A DNA stretch of 19,866 bases from JAVVRI01 sp036654795 (GCA_036654795.1 JAVVRI010000038.1:1-19866), one strand, 5' to 3'; shown: positions 1 through 7,934, numbered from the stretch's first letter. Notes: generated from the sequence alone by a model not told the origin. Translations and numbers: made by a program.

Positions 1-28
1 TAAGGGCTGGGAGCTGGTGGTTTGTAAG

Positions 29-67
29 AAAGAGGAGTAGGAGCGTCAAGCACTCTTGCTCCTCTTT
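29..67 (-). terminator. Hairpin terminator after the DUF2461 gene
   Basis: AAAGAGGAG at 29-37 pairs with CTCCTCTTT at 59-67, a 9-bp perfect stem. A second register, AGGAGC (39-44) with GCTCCT (58-63), is also possible. On the minus strand the stem starts 8 bases after the stop codon of the DUF2461 gene and ends in a T-rich CTTTCTT, as expected of an intrinsic terminator. The stem is nearly symmetrical, so it could also end a plus-strand transcript entering from the left. Bases 1-28 hold nothing else that I can see. Confidence 0.6.
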
Positions 68-74
68 CGATGTT

Positions 75-743
75 TTATCGTCCTTGATAGGTGTCCACGG
101 TGTAGTTAAGGAATTGATTGAAGGGGAGAAGCTGGCGAAAGGCGGCAAGCGACTCTTTCAGCCAATCGTCCGAGGAGAAGAAGCTGTCCGGCTTCATGCT
201 GCTTACACAGAAGTCCTTGTGGCGAAGAATCTCACCCGAAGCGAAGTCGGCAGGATAGCCGGTGGGCATGCGCTTTAGCGTGTCGCCATCCAACTCAGGA
301 TAGGTTTGCTTGAAAGCGGGATCTTCTAATAAGGCACTGAACTCTTCAATATGATCGTAGATGTCCTGACGGAGCATTTTAAGCAGACGTGGTGGCGGGC
401 ACCAAACGCCTCCGCTCAGCATGCAGTTGCCCGGCTCGAGATGGACGTAATAGCCTCCGCGTTCGCTGGAACGTCCTCCTTGGGCGATGTAGGCTGAGAA
501 GTGGGTTTTGTATGGCGTTTTGTCCGGCGAAAAACGGATGTCTCGGTAGATGCGGAATAGGCAGTCCTTGGCCTCCAGTCCGGTTACTTCGGAATCGAAC
601 TGGGCAATCCCATCAATCAACTGCTGTACCTCACCGATAAAGGCTGTACGTAATGCGTCATACCGCGCTTTGTTTTCCTGAAACCAGGGGCGGTGGTTGT
701 TCTCTCTCAATTCTATAAGGAATTCTATGATCTGTGCATTCAT
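75..743 (-). CDS. DUF2461 (TIGR02453-type) family protein
   Basis: A 222-residue soluble protein with no signal peptide or membrane segment. It has the hallmarks of the DUF2461/TIGR02453 family: an N-terminal L-x-E-L-x-x-N-N-x-x-x-W-F pattern (residues 10-21), then the signature block FRIYRDIRFS...KTPYKTHF at about 63-82, then a GGYYVHLEP segment. The length is normal for the family. Its biochemical role is not established, and nothing here points to a substrate. It lies 12 bases downstream of the patatin gene on the same strand and is the last gene before the hairpin at 29-67, so it is probably the 3' gene of that transcript. The start is the only ATG before the signature and follows an A-rich region (ACAAGAAT). 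I am sure of the family but not of the function. Confidence 0.85.
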   Translation of the reverse strand: MNAQIIEFLIELRENNHRPWFQENKARYDALRTAFIGEVQQLIDGIAQFDSEVTGLEAKDCLFRIYRDIRFSPDKTPYKTHFSAYIAQGGRSSERGGYYVHLEPGNCMLSGGVWCPPPRLLKMLRQDIYDHIEEFSALLEDPAFKQTYPELDGDTLKRMPTGYPADFASGEILRHKDFCVSSMKPDSFFSSDDWLKESLAAFRQLLPFNQFLNYTVDTYQGR

Positions 744-755
744 ATTCTTGTTTAT

Positions 756-2957
756 TTAGAAGCTATATCCCAGGTTCAGATAAAATTGCAGTTTTGTGTT
801 TTGATTGGAAAGGCTGAAGTTCGCATTCACTGGACCGGCCAGACTGTCGTACGCATAGCCGATGCCGCCACCCCAGATGCTTTTTCCATCAAACAAATGA
901 AGTACGTTGTTGTTATGGATGGCGTAATTGGCAATCAGCGAGACGTAGTGGTGGCTACCAATGCGCTGGCGAAGGTGGAGCGCCGCAATAGCTACCGAAT
1001 TGTTTAATATCTCCATGTGGTTGATCCCCATGAATGGCATTTGATAGGGCACATACTTGCCTGCCATCTCCCCTCCGACAAGATTTAAATAGGAATAAGC
1101 CAAGTTTCCCCCAATCAGCACGCGCGAATGGAATGAAGGCAACAAGCAGAGGTGCTGGCTCAGTGGCAACGCAGTAGTAAAGCTCAGGCTGACGGCCGAG
1201 AAGGGCGAACTGCCGTTATAGGTCACGAAGTTATCCGTATAGAATGAATAGTCCGCCTTGAGCGAGACGCCGCGTGATGGGAAGTAGCGCCTGTCAAGTG
1301 TCTCAAGATGTGCTTGCGCGAAGTAACTGATAAACCCCTCCGGCTTTACCTGATAGTCTTGCACTTGGTCGGTGTAGAGGAAGGCACTATAGTCGAAATA
1401 CTCATAACGCGCCCCAACTTGAAATTTGAAGTTCATCCAGTTCATATCCGAATAGCTGACCTCTACCAAGTGATGGCGATAGGCGGTGTTGAACTTCTTC
1501 GTGCCATGTTCGTAAATATCCAGATCGCGGTAGCTGAACATATAGGCTAGGTTGATGTTGCGCAGGGGCGTCCGGTCGAGGGTATAGTCGAGCCGTGCCT
1601 GCGAGGTGCGTCCGACACGTCCGGTAAAGGCGAGGCGGGAATGGTTTCGCGCCCGATAGTCGAGCGTGGCATTGAGCTGTACGGCCACAATCTCCTCCGT
1701 GTCGAAACGTAGCCCTAGGTTGAGGCTGCTGATGGATTTGTTTTGCACGGATAGGATCAGATCTCTACCCTCCACACCGGCCAGCTTATAACTAACGTTT
1801 GCATAGGCATTGGTACCCACCAGAATGGACATTGCTTTTTGCAGTTGTATGCGGGTGATGTAGCTCTCTTCATGGAGGCCGCATAGTTTCTTTAGCCACT
1901 TTTCGTCCCGCGGATCGACTCCCACAAACGAGATGTGGCGGATATAGAAGGTGTCGGTAGCCGAAACCGTACGGCTAGGGTCGGACGAGGGTTGGGGCAC
2001 GTAGTCGTCTGCCAGTCCGATTCGCTTTTTGAGTGCTTGCAGGTCGCTCCAATGCTCACGGGCAGCCCGTTCGCCACGGTGGATCATGCTGTCTAGTGCA
2101 CTAGCTGCGAAGTTGGCGGAGTTATAGGTGATCACGTCCGGACGGATCAGCACGTCGGAGTGGGCAATGTTATCGCGATATTTGTCGTAGCTATAAAGGG
2201 TTACGATCTGCTCGATTAGTTCGGGTGGGCTAGCCAGTTCGTCCATTGTTTTCAGTTTGCCGGGTAGCACGTCTACCCCGATAATAATCTCCGCACCCAT
2301 TGCGCGAGCCACGTCTACCGGGAAGTTATTGTTTAGCCCTCCGTCTATCAGCATCATACTGTCCAGCCGTACGGGCGAGAAGACGGCCGGGATGGCCATA
2401 CTAGCACGCATCGCCAGAGGAAGGCTGCCTTTATGGAACACATATTCCTTTCCGTTGACAGCATCGACGGCCACACAAGCGAAAGGCGTCTTAAAGGTGT
2501 TGAAGTCTACCGAATCATGATAGCCGATGGTCAGGTCGGAAAAGAGGTTGTAGAGGCTTTGCCCCTTGATTACGCTGGTTATCATGCGATCCTTCTTCTC
2601 TTTACCAAAGGGGAGGGAGAGGATATACTTCTCCGAACTTTCTTTTGCGGGAAAGGACTGGCTGTTACGCAGCACTTTGTCGCTGAGCAGGAAGTTCCAG
2701 TCCTGTGCTTGCACCATGCTGTCGATGGCCTCTGCACTGTAGCCAATAGAGTAGAGGCCACCAACAATCGCCCCCATGCTGGTACCCACCACGTAGTCGA
2801 TGGGTATTCCTGCTTCTTCCAGTACTTTTAGTACGCCGATATGTGCCATGCCTCTTGAGCCGCCGCCGCTCAACACGACACCGACCTTTTTGCGAGGTTC
2901 TGCCATCAGCGAACTTCCCATAAGAAACATCAACAAGAAGCAAACAACCTTTCTCAT
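756..2957 (-). CDS. Patatin-like phospholipase with C-terminal outer-membrane beta-barrel
   Basis: A 733-residue exported protein. Residues 1-19 form a signal peptide with a likely cleavage at SLMA|EP. The patatin domain spans about 24-230. It has the oxyanion loop GGGSRG (31-36), the nucleophile Ser60 in GTSMG and the catalytic Asp205 in DGG, so the Ser-Asp dyad is intact. A POTRA-like segment follows (roughly 335-415), then a BamA/Omp85-type barrel ending in an aromatic residue (...LGYSF), the usual outer-membrane insertion signal. This matches type Vd autotransporters of the PlpD kind, so the inferred role is a lipid acyl hydrolase attached to the outer membrane. The open frame extends upstream to 3140, but that stretch overlaps the MFS gene and lacks a signal peptide at its start. 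The ATG at 2957 gives a clean signal peptide and lies downstream of a promoter-like sequence. Lipid substrate and membrane side are unknown. Confidence 0.88.
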   Translation of the reverse strand: MRKVVCFLLMFLMGSSLMAEPRKKVGVVLSGGGSRGMAHIGVLKVLEEAGIPIDYVVGTSMGAIVGGLYSIGYSAEAIDSMVQAQDWNFLLSDKVLRNSQSFPAKESSEKYILSLPFGKEKKDRMITSVIKGQSLYNLFSDLTIGYHDSVDFNTFKTPFACVAVDAVNGKEYVFHKGSLPLAMRASMAIPAVFSPVRLDSMMLIDGGLNNNFPVDVARAMGAEIIIGVDVLPGKLKTMDELASPPELIEQIVTLYSYDKYRDNIAHSDVLIRPDVITYNSANFAASALDSMIHRGERAAREHWSDLQALKKRIGLADDYVPQPSSDPSRTVSATDTFYIRHISFVGVDPRDEKWLKKLCGLHEESYITRIQLQKAMSILVGTNAYANVSYKLAGVEGRDLILSVQNKSISSLNLGLRFDTEEIVAVQLNATLDYRARNHSRLAFTGRVGRTSQARLDYTLDRTPLRNINLAYMFSYRDLDIYEHGTKKFNTAYRHHLVEVSYSDMNWMNFKFQVGARYEYFDYSAFLYTDQVQDYQVKPEGFISYFAQAHLETLDRRYFPSRGVSLKADYSFYTDNFVTYNGSSPFSAVSLSFTTALPLSQHLCLLPSFHSRVLIGGNLAYSYLNLVGGEMAGKYVPYQMPFMGINHMEILNNSVAIAALHLRQRIGSHHYVSLIANYAIHNNNVLHLFDGKSIWGGGIGYAYDSLAGPVNANFSLSNQNTKLQFYLNLGYSF

Positions 2958-2974
2958 CCAATAAAAATTTCCAG

Positions 2975-3006
2975 CAAATATAACGTCTTTCCTTGAAAAC
3001 CGCAAG
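2975..3006 (-). promoter_or_regulatory. Bacteroides-type promoter for the patatin gene
   Basis: Read on the minus strand, CTTG (3006-3003) is followed after 20 bases by TATATTTG (2982-2975), a full match to the Bacteroides -7 consensus TAnnTTTG. The -33 element is a 3-of-4 match to TTTG. It sits in the 61-base gap after the MFS stop and would give a leader of only about 10-15 bases. The gene may therefore be transcribed on its own as well as from upstream. Confidence 0.55.
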
Positions 3007-3018
3007 CAAATAAATCGG

Positions 3019-4185
3019 TTAAAGCGGCAACTTGTTTCGTTCGTAAGCCGGACGGGCGTAGCGAAGATAGACCAAAAGGGAGAGTACGCAGCATCCTGCT
3101 CCTGCCAGATAGGCCGTAGCCAGATTGGTGTGTTCAGCAATGAAGCCGGCTGAAAGCATCCCGATACCCACTCCGAAGTCGAAGGAGGTCAGATAGGTGG
3201 AGGTAGCCGTGCCGCGCATGTGGTGGGGCGCTACGTTCACAAACAGGCATTGAAAGGCCGGCACACTCACTCCGAAGCCAATGCCAATAGCCAATGCCGA
3301 GGCATAAAACACTCCGACCGTATGAATCGTAGCAAACAGTGTTAGCGATAAGATCAGGCAAAGCAGCGCACTGATGGATACAAGATGAATCTTCCCCCTA
3401 TCGACCAGCCGGCCGGAGATAAGCCGCGCCACACCTACCCCAATCGCCATAAAGATAAAGAAGTAACCCGAATTGGGTACGTCTATCTCCTTGCCATAAA
3501 GGACTACAAACGACACAATCATCCCGTAAGGAATGGCTGTCAGCATATAGGCGAACGCCGAGGGTAGTGCCTTGACCAATATAAAACGGTCTAACGAGAA
3601 AGAGGGGCGCGGTGTTCGCTTTCGCTTCGGATAACGGATCAACGACACCGATGCCACACCGACAAAAGCAATCGCCATTGCCGCCAATACCACGGGGCGG
3701 AACCCCTCCTGACCGTAAAGCGTTACTGCCAGCAAAGGCGAAAGAGACATGGCCAGATTGATGGTCAGCCCGTAGAAGCCCATCCCTTCACCTCTTCGCT
3801 TGGAGGGGATGACGTCAATAGCAATGGTGTTTCCCGCCACAGAGGTTATACCCATAAAGCCTCCTTGTAGGAAGCGGACACTCATCACCAGCACAACCGT
3901 AGTGGCAAAAAGATAACCGGAGAACATGAGGGCAAAGGCCAAAAAGGAAAACAGGTAGAGCGGTTTGCGCGACACGCAATCCACCAGATAGCCCGAGAAT
4001 GGCCGCACGCAAAGCAGTCCGATGGTGTAGCTCGATAGTGCCATCCCCACTTTCGATGTGTCGATGCCCAGCTCCTCTGCCAGATAGACCGGCATGGTAG
4101 GCATCAGCATGTAAAATGCAAAATTCATCAGAAAGTAAGACAGGCAGCACTGCACAAAGTTCCTGTTCCAAAGCTTATCTTTCAT
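3019..4185 (-). CDS. MFS transporter
   Basis: A 388-residue integral membrane protein with the hydrophobic pattern of a 12-helix major facilitator. A motif A-like loop, GYLVDCVSRKP (65-75), lies between helices 2 and 3, with a second-half counterpart at GRLVDRG. A short hydrophilic stretch of Arg, Lys and Pro after helix 6 marks the boundary between halves. The family moves small solutes or drugs across the inner membrane, usually by proton antiport. Nothing in the sequence fixes the substrate, and sugar-efflux and drug-efflux type transporters both look similar. It starts 46 bases after the ABC-F stop and ends 61 bases before the patatin start, all on the minus strand. The ATG at 4185 is preceded by AAAGAGAATG, a modest ribosome-binding region. 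Confidence 0.88.
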   Translation of the reverse strand: MKDKLWNRNFVQCCLSYFLMNFAFYMLMPTMPVYLAEELGIDTSKVGMALSSYTIGLLCVRPFSGYLVDCVSRKPLYLFSFLAFALMFSGYLFATTVVLVMSVRFLQGGFMGITSVAGNTIAIDVIPSKRRGEGMGFYGLTINLAMSLSPLLAVTLYGQEGFRPVVLAAMAIAFVGVASVSLIRYPKRKRTPRPSFSLDRFILVKALPSAFAYMLTAIPYGMIVSFVVLYGKEIDVPNSGYFFIFMAIGVGVARLISGRLVDRGKIHLVSISALLCLILSLTLFATIHTVGVFYASALAIGIGFGVSVPAFQCLFVNVAPHHMRGTATSTYLTSFDFGVGIGMLSAGFIAEHTNLATAYLAGAGCCVLSLLVYLRYARPAYERNKLPL

Positions 4186-4231
4186 AAATCATTCTCTTTC
4201 TTATTTGTTGTCAATGATCAATTATAATTGC

Positions 4232-6118
4232 TTACGCCCATTCGCTCAGTTCCAACCAGCGCATTGTTTTCTCGTCTATTTCGTCCATCACGATTGCGAT
4301 GCGGGACGACTTCTCCATTAACAACTCGTTTGTCAGCGTGCCGCTGCTCATCGCCTTTTCCAGTTCTGCCTTTTCGGCTTCTAGGAGAGGGATCTCTGCT
4401 TCCAGTGCTTCAAACTCCTTACGCTCCTTGAAGGTGAGTTTCTTCTTCTGTTCAGTGGTGGCGGCATGGGGGGACTTCTCTGGAGTGGGTGAGAGGCTGC
4501 GTGTACGCTGGGCTTCGGCCTCCTTTTCTAACTGATCCTGCGTCTCTTTCCATTCGCGATACTGCGTGTAGTGGCCGGGGAAGTCTTTGATGTCGGCTTG
4601 TCCGCGGAAGACGAGCAGATGGTCTACCACCTTGTCCATAAAGTAACGGTCGTGCGAGATGACGATCAGGCATCCGCGGAAACTGCGTAGATATTCCTCT
4701 AGCACGTTGAGGGTGACGATGTCGAGGTCGTTCGTCGGCTCATCGAGCACCAAGAAGTTCGGGTTGCGCATCAGGATGGTACAGAGGTAAAGGCGGCGCT
4801 TCTCCCCACCACTGAGCTTATACACGAAGCTATGTTGCTTTTCGGGAGTAAAGAGGAAGTAGTTAAGAAACTGCGTTACGCCCATCATCTTGCCATCCCC
4901 AAGGTCGATGAACTCGGCGATGTCCTGCACGACGTCGATCACCTTCATCTGCTCGTCGAATTGGAGGCCGTCCTGACTATAGTAGCCGAAGCGCACAGTC
5001 TCGCCGACGTCGAAGTGTCCGCTGTCCGGCGCTACTTCGCCCATTAGCATTTTAATAAAGGTAGACTTCCCCGTGCCGTTGTTGCCGACGATGCCTAGCT
5101 TTTCATAGCGTGAAAAGACGTAGTTGAAGTCCTCCACAATCCTTACGTCGCCGTAGCGCTTGCATACATGTTCGGCTTCGAAGATCTTCGATCCGATATA
5201 CGAAGCCTTGATGTCCAGACTCACGTTGCCGGCATCTTTCGGTTGCTGCGCCTTCTTCTCCAGTTCGTAATAGGCGTCGATGCGATATTTTGCTTTTGTG
5301 CCCCGTGCTTGCGGTTGGCGGCGCATCCATTCCAGCTCTTTGCGCAGCAGGTTGCTGGCGCGGTCGGTCTCGGCGTTGAGCGCTTCCATACGTTCGCCCC
5401 GCTTCTCAAGGTAGTAGTTGTAGCTACCTTTATATTGGTAGATTTGCTGACGGTCTATTTCTACAATCTCGTTGCATACGCGATCTAGGAAGTAGCGGTC
5501 GTGCGTCACCATCAGCAGGCTCATGTTTTGGCGGCTAAGGTAACCCTCCAGCCATTCGGTCATCTCCAGATCCAAGTGGTTGGTAGGCTCGTCCAGTATG
5601 AGCAGTTCGGGCTCGGTAATCAGCACGTTGGCCAGCGCCACGCGCTTCAACTGTCCGCCTGAGAGTTGTTCTACCTTCTGGTCGAAATCCGTTATCTTGA
5701 GTTGCGAAAGGATCTGCTTTGCCTTTTGCTCATAGTCCCACGCCTTTTCGTTATCCATGCGTAGCAAGATGTGCTCCAGGTTCGAATGGTCGCCGCTGCG
5801 CATCGCCTCTTCGTATTCGGCAATCAGACGGATCGTTTCGTTGGGCGAGTAAAAGCAGGCCTGCATGACGCTTAGTCCGTCGGGGTAGTGGGGGGCTTGT
5901 TCCAGATAGCTCACCCTGATGCCACTACGAAAGACGACGGCGCCGTTGTCGTAGTCCTCTTTTCCTGCAATAATGTTGAGTAATGTTGTCTTTCCTGCTC
6001 CGTTCTTAGCAATCAGACCCACCTTCTGCCCTTGGGCAATACCAAATGTAATATTTTCGAATAAGACCAAATCGCCGAAGCTTTTGGTGAGTCCGTCTAC
6101 TTGTAAATAACTGATCAT
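4232..6118 (-). CDS. uup: ABC-F ATPase, Uup type
   Basis: A 628-residue soluble protein with two ATP-binding cassettes and no membrane segments. Cassette 1 has Walker A GLIAKNGAGKTT (34-45), signature LSGGQ (152-156) and Walker B LLILDEPTNHLD (172-183). Cassette 2 has Walker A ending GTGKST (348-353), signature LSGGE (435-439) and Walker B ending DEPTNDLD (459-466). The linker between them (about 240-290) is rich in Arg, Lys and Glu and contains the ELEWMRRQPQARGTKAK segment typical of ABC-F proteins, which insert this arm into the ribosomal E site. A charged coiled-coil C-terminal domain (about 555-628) is typical of Uup rather than of EttA or YheS. The inferred role is ribosome-associated, as in E. 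coli Uup. An antibiotic-resistance ABC-F is less likely because the linker is of the housekeeping kind. It is first in a minus-strand run and divergent from rpoN. Confidence 0.85.
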   Translation of the reverse strand: MISYLQVDGLTKSFGDLVLFENITFGIAQGQKVGLIAKNGAGKTTLLNIIAGKEDYDNGAVVFRSGIRVSYLEQAPHYPDGLSVMQACFYSPNETIRLIAEYEEAMRSGDHSNLEHILLRMDNEKAWDYEQKAKQILSQLKITDFDQKVEQLSGGQLKRVALANVLITEPELLILDEPTNHLDLEMTEWLEGYLSRQNMSLLMVTHDRYFLDRVCNEIVEIDRQQIYQYKGSYNYYLEKRGERMEALNAETDRASNLLRKELEWMRRQPQARGTKAKYRIDAYYELEKKAQQPKDAGNVSLDIKASYIGSKIFEAEHVCKRYGDVRIVEDFNYVFSRYEKLGIVGNNGTGKSTFIKMLMGEVAPDSGHFDVGETVRFGYYSQDGLQFDEQMKVIDVVQDIAEFIDLGDGKMMGVTQFLNYFLFTPEKQHSFVYKLSGGEKRRLYLCTILMRNPNFLVLDEPTNDLDIVTLNVLEEYLRSFRGCLIVISHDRYFMDKVVDHLLVFRGQADIKDFPGHYTQYREWKETQDQLEKEAEAQRTRSLSPTPEKSPHAATTEQKKKLTFKERKEFEALEAEIPLLEAEKAELEKAMSSGTLTNELLMEKSSRIAIVMDEIDEKTMRWLELSEWA

Positions 6119-6122
6119 ACTG

Positions 6123-6150
6123 TTTTGTCGGCTTTAAAATGCCGGACAAA
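6123..6150. promoter_or_regulatory. Imperfect inverted repeat in the uup leader
   Basis: TTTGTCGGC and GCCGGACAAA flank an 8-base A/T spacer, pairing with one bulged base. It lies between the uup -7 box and start codon, so it would form a hairpin at the 5' end of that mRNA. TGTCGGC (6126-6132) is identical to the half-site of the palindrome array at 6251-6338. Confidence 0.4.
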
Positions 6151-6180
6151 GGTAGTAAATATTAAGTGATAGTAGACAAT
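6147..6180 (-). promoter_or_regulatory. Bacteroides-type promoter for uup
   Basis: On the minus strand, TACCTTTG (6154-6147) matches the -7 consensus TAnnTTTG exactly. ATTG (6180-6177), 22 bases further upstream, is a weak -33 candidate. The distance to the uup start (29 bases) is plausible. There is no experimental support. Confidence 0.45.
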
Positions 6181-6193
6181 TGAGGACGGCTAA

Positions 6194-6227
6194 CGTGTAT
6201 AGTTTATTTTTGTGTACACGCTTTTTT
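6194..6227 (+). other. Stem-loop followed by a T-run
   Basis: CGTGTA (6194-6199) pairs with TACACG (6215-6220) across a 15-base loop, followed by a run of six T (6222-6227). This resembles a weak plus-strand intrinsic terminator, but no plus-strand gene ends here. It might stop stray transcription from the left, or be incidental. It contains the 8-bp palindrome GTGTACAC. Confidence 0.25.
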
Positions 6228-6250
6228 ATCGTTTTTATTGCTTGTTTTTA

Positions 6251-6338
6251 ATAGGCCGACAATTGTCGATCTATAGGCTGACAGTTGTCGGTCTATAAGC
6301 CGACAGTAGTCAGCCTATAAGCCGACAACTGTCGGCTT
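6251..6338. repeat. Four tandem 22-bp palindromic units (array 1)
   Basis: Units begin at 6251, 6273, 6295 and 6317, each exactly 22 bp, sharing the pattern ATA(G/A)GCCGACA..TGTCGGC(C/T)T with changes. Each unit is a palindrome when read with the first two bases of the next. Unit 4 is perfect in 11+11 bases around a 2-base centre. Unit 1 holds CGACAATTGTCG, and units 2 and 3 carry one to three mispairs. Junctions read TCTATA or CCTATA. The array lies in the divergent region between uup and rpoN, outside both inferred transcripts. Function is unknown. Cooperative binding sites for a dimeric protein, or sites that extrude as cruciforms, are possible. Confidence 0.9.
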
Positions 6339-6346
6339 ATAAATTT

Positions 6347-6400
6347 GATCCGTGCAAAATAGTAAATGATCCGTATAGATGAGCAAAATCAGTACAAATA
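6347..6400 (+). repeat. Degenerate direct repeat of about 21 bp upstream of rpoN
   Basis: TGATCCGT occurs at 6346-6353 and 6367-6374, 21 bases apart. A third related element, ATCAGTACAAAT, begins at 6388 and resembles ATCCGTGCAAAAT from the first copy. The similarity is weak beyond these cores. It follows palindrome array 1 and precedes the rpoN -7 box. Confidence 0.4.
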
Positions 6401-6434
6401 TCACGGAACAGCCGCTGCATTCGCCGTAAAAAGT

Positions 6435-6442
6435 TATATTTG
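6435..6442 (+). promoter_or_regulatory. Candidate -7 box for rpoN
   Basis: TATATTTG matches the Bacteroides -7 consensus TAnnTTTG and lies 40 bases before the rpoN start. No good TTTG -33 element is found at the usual spacing. A second near match, TATATTTA, lies closer to the gene at 6463-6470. Confidence 0.45.
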
Positions 6443-6482
6443 CATGTTCAAAGAGTGATGACGTATATTTAGACAGATATTT

Positions 6483-7934
6483 ATGTTGAAGCAACAGTTA
6501 CAGCAAAGGTTACAACAAAAACTTTCCCCCCAGCAGATTCAGTTGATACGACTGCTTGAACTTCCTACTATCGAGTTGGAAGAGAAGGTGAAGCACGAGC
6601 TGGAAGAAAACCCTGCGCTGGAAGAGGGAAAGGAGCCCTTGGATGATCTTGGGCAGACGGATGAAGGCGCGGACGAGTTGCCACCCGCCGAAACAGAGGC
6701 GGATATTTCCTTGGACGATTATTTGAGTGACGACGACATTCCCGACTATAAGCTTCGCGAACAAAGCGAGAGGGAGGAGAAGAAGGAGGACGTGCCCTTC
6801 TCCGTTAGCCAATCGTTGGGCGAAAACCTGCTGCAACAACTCGGCCTGCGCGACTTGCCGGAGAAGCAGGTGCTGATCGCTGAATATATAATAGGAAACA
6901 TCGACGACGATGGTTATCTGCGTCGCGACCTTTCTGCCATTGCTGACGACCTGATCTTTCAGGCCGGACAGGAGGTGAGGGAGGAAGAGATACAGGAGGT
7001 GCTGACGGTTATACAGGACTTTGAGCCTTCCGGAGTGGGAGCCCGCAATTTGCAGGAGTGTCTGCTGATACAACTCGATAAGAAAAAGCAGACCGCTACC
7101 ACCCAACTGGCTATTCGGGTGTTGACGGACTATTTCGAAGAGTTCTCGCGCAAGCATTATGAGAAGATCATTCGCTTATTGGAGATAGACGAAGAGTTGC
7201 TCAAGCAGGTCATCAAGGAGATAACCGGACTGAGCCCCAAGCCGGGAAGTAGTTGGGATGCTTCGATGGAGTCGGCCATGGAGCGTGTGATTCCGGATTT
7301 CTTGGTAGAGGCTAGCAATGGAGAACTGGTGCTGAGCATGAACAATGGTGGCATACCGGACTTGCACATCAACCGCGGCTATGCCGAAATGTTTCAGGAT
7401 TATAACGGTAATAAGCTTAACCAGACGGCAGACATGCGCGACGCTGTGCAGTTTGTCAAGCAGAAACTGGACTCCGCCCAATGGTTTATCGATGCGATTC
7501 GTCAGCGTAACGAAACGTTGCAGCGGACGATGGAGACGCTTATCCGGCTGCAACGAGACTTCTTCCTGACGGGAGACGAGGCTACGCTCCGCCCTATGAT
7601 TCTGAAGGATGTGGCCGAGCGTGCGGGTTACGACATATCGACCATCTCCCGCGTGAGTAGCAGCAAGTACGTACAGACCAATTTCGGCATCTATTCCCTG
7701 AAGTACTTCTTTTCCGAGTCCATGCAGACGGATAGTGGCGAGGAGATATCTACCCGCGAGGTGAAGAAGATCATGAAGGAGCTTTTCGATGGTGAGCTAA
7801 AGCGCAAACCGCTTACGGATGAGGAGTTGACTGTAATCTTGAAAGAGAAAGGGTATCTGATTGCCCGTCGCACCGTTGCTAAATATAGGGAGCAGTTGGG
7901 TGTGCCGGTTGCCCGCCTCAGAAAAGAAATTTAA
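6483..7934 (+). CDS. rpoN: RNA polymerase sigma-54 factor RpoN
   Basis: A 483-residue sigma-54 factor that directs RNA polymerase to -24/-12 promoters and needs an AAA+ activator to open DNA. Region I is the Gln/Leu-rich start (residues 1-50, with LSPQQIQLIRLLELP and LEENPALEE). It is followed by a strongly acidic linker (about 50-105), a core-binding domain (about 105-300) and the helix-turn-helix part. The RpoN box ARRTVAKYRE is intact at 461-470, and the full C-terminus follows it. Length is normal. It opens a plus-strand run, with the next gene starting 19 bases after its stop. The start is the ATG at 6483, right where region I begins. In Gammaproteobacteria rpoN is followed by hpf/ptsN genes, but here it is followed by a PAP2-like membrane protein. 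No activator gene is present in this window. Confidence 0.97.
   Translation: MLKQQLQQRLQQKLSPQQIQLIRLLELPTIELEEKVKHELEENPALEEGKEPLDDLGQTDEGADELPPAETEADISLDDYLSDDDIPDYKLREQSEREEKKEDVPFSVSQSLGENLLQQLGLRDLPEKQVLIAEYIIGNIDDDGYLRRDLSAIADDLIFQAGQEVREEEIQEVLTVIQDFEPSGVGARNLQECLLIQLDKKKQTATTQLAIRVLTDYFEEFSRKHYEKIIRLLEIDEELLKQVIKEITGLSPKPGSSWDASMESAMERVIPDFLVEASNGELVLSMNNGGIPDLHINRGYAEMFQDYNGNKLNQTADMRDAVQFVKQKLDSAQWFIDAIRQRNETLQRTMETLIRLQRDFFLTGDEATLRPMILKDVAERAGYDISTISRVSSSKYVQTNFGIYSLKYFFSESMQTDSGEEISTREVKKIMKELFDGELKRKPLTDEELTVILKEKGYLIARRTVAKYREQLGVPVARLRKEI

Noticed and set aside
2433..2831. 132-codon plus-strand frame inside the patatin gene
   Set aside because: It lies opposite the catalytic domain, whose conserved residues explain the open frame.
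2958..3140. Upstream extension of the patatin reading frame by 61 codons
   Set aside because: It overlaps the MFS gene, lacks a signal peptide at its start and skips a good promoter. ATG 2957 gives a clean signal sequence.
4219..4230. 12-bp palindrome CAATTATAATTG between uup and the MFS gene
   Set aside because: It is short and A/T-only apart from its ends, so it is likely by chance in an A/T-rich gap.
6251..6338. CRISPR array
   Set aside because: The repeats are directly abutting 22-mers with no unique spacers, and no cas gene is near.
6510..7157. 215-codon open frame antisense to rpoN
   Set aside because: It is the complement of the conserved, Gln/Glu-rich sigma-54 coding sequence and has no family features.
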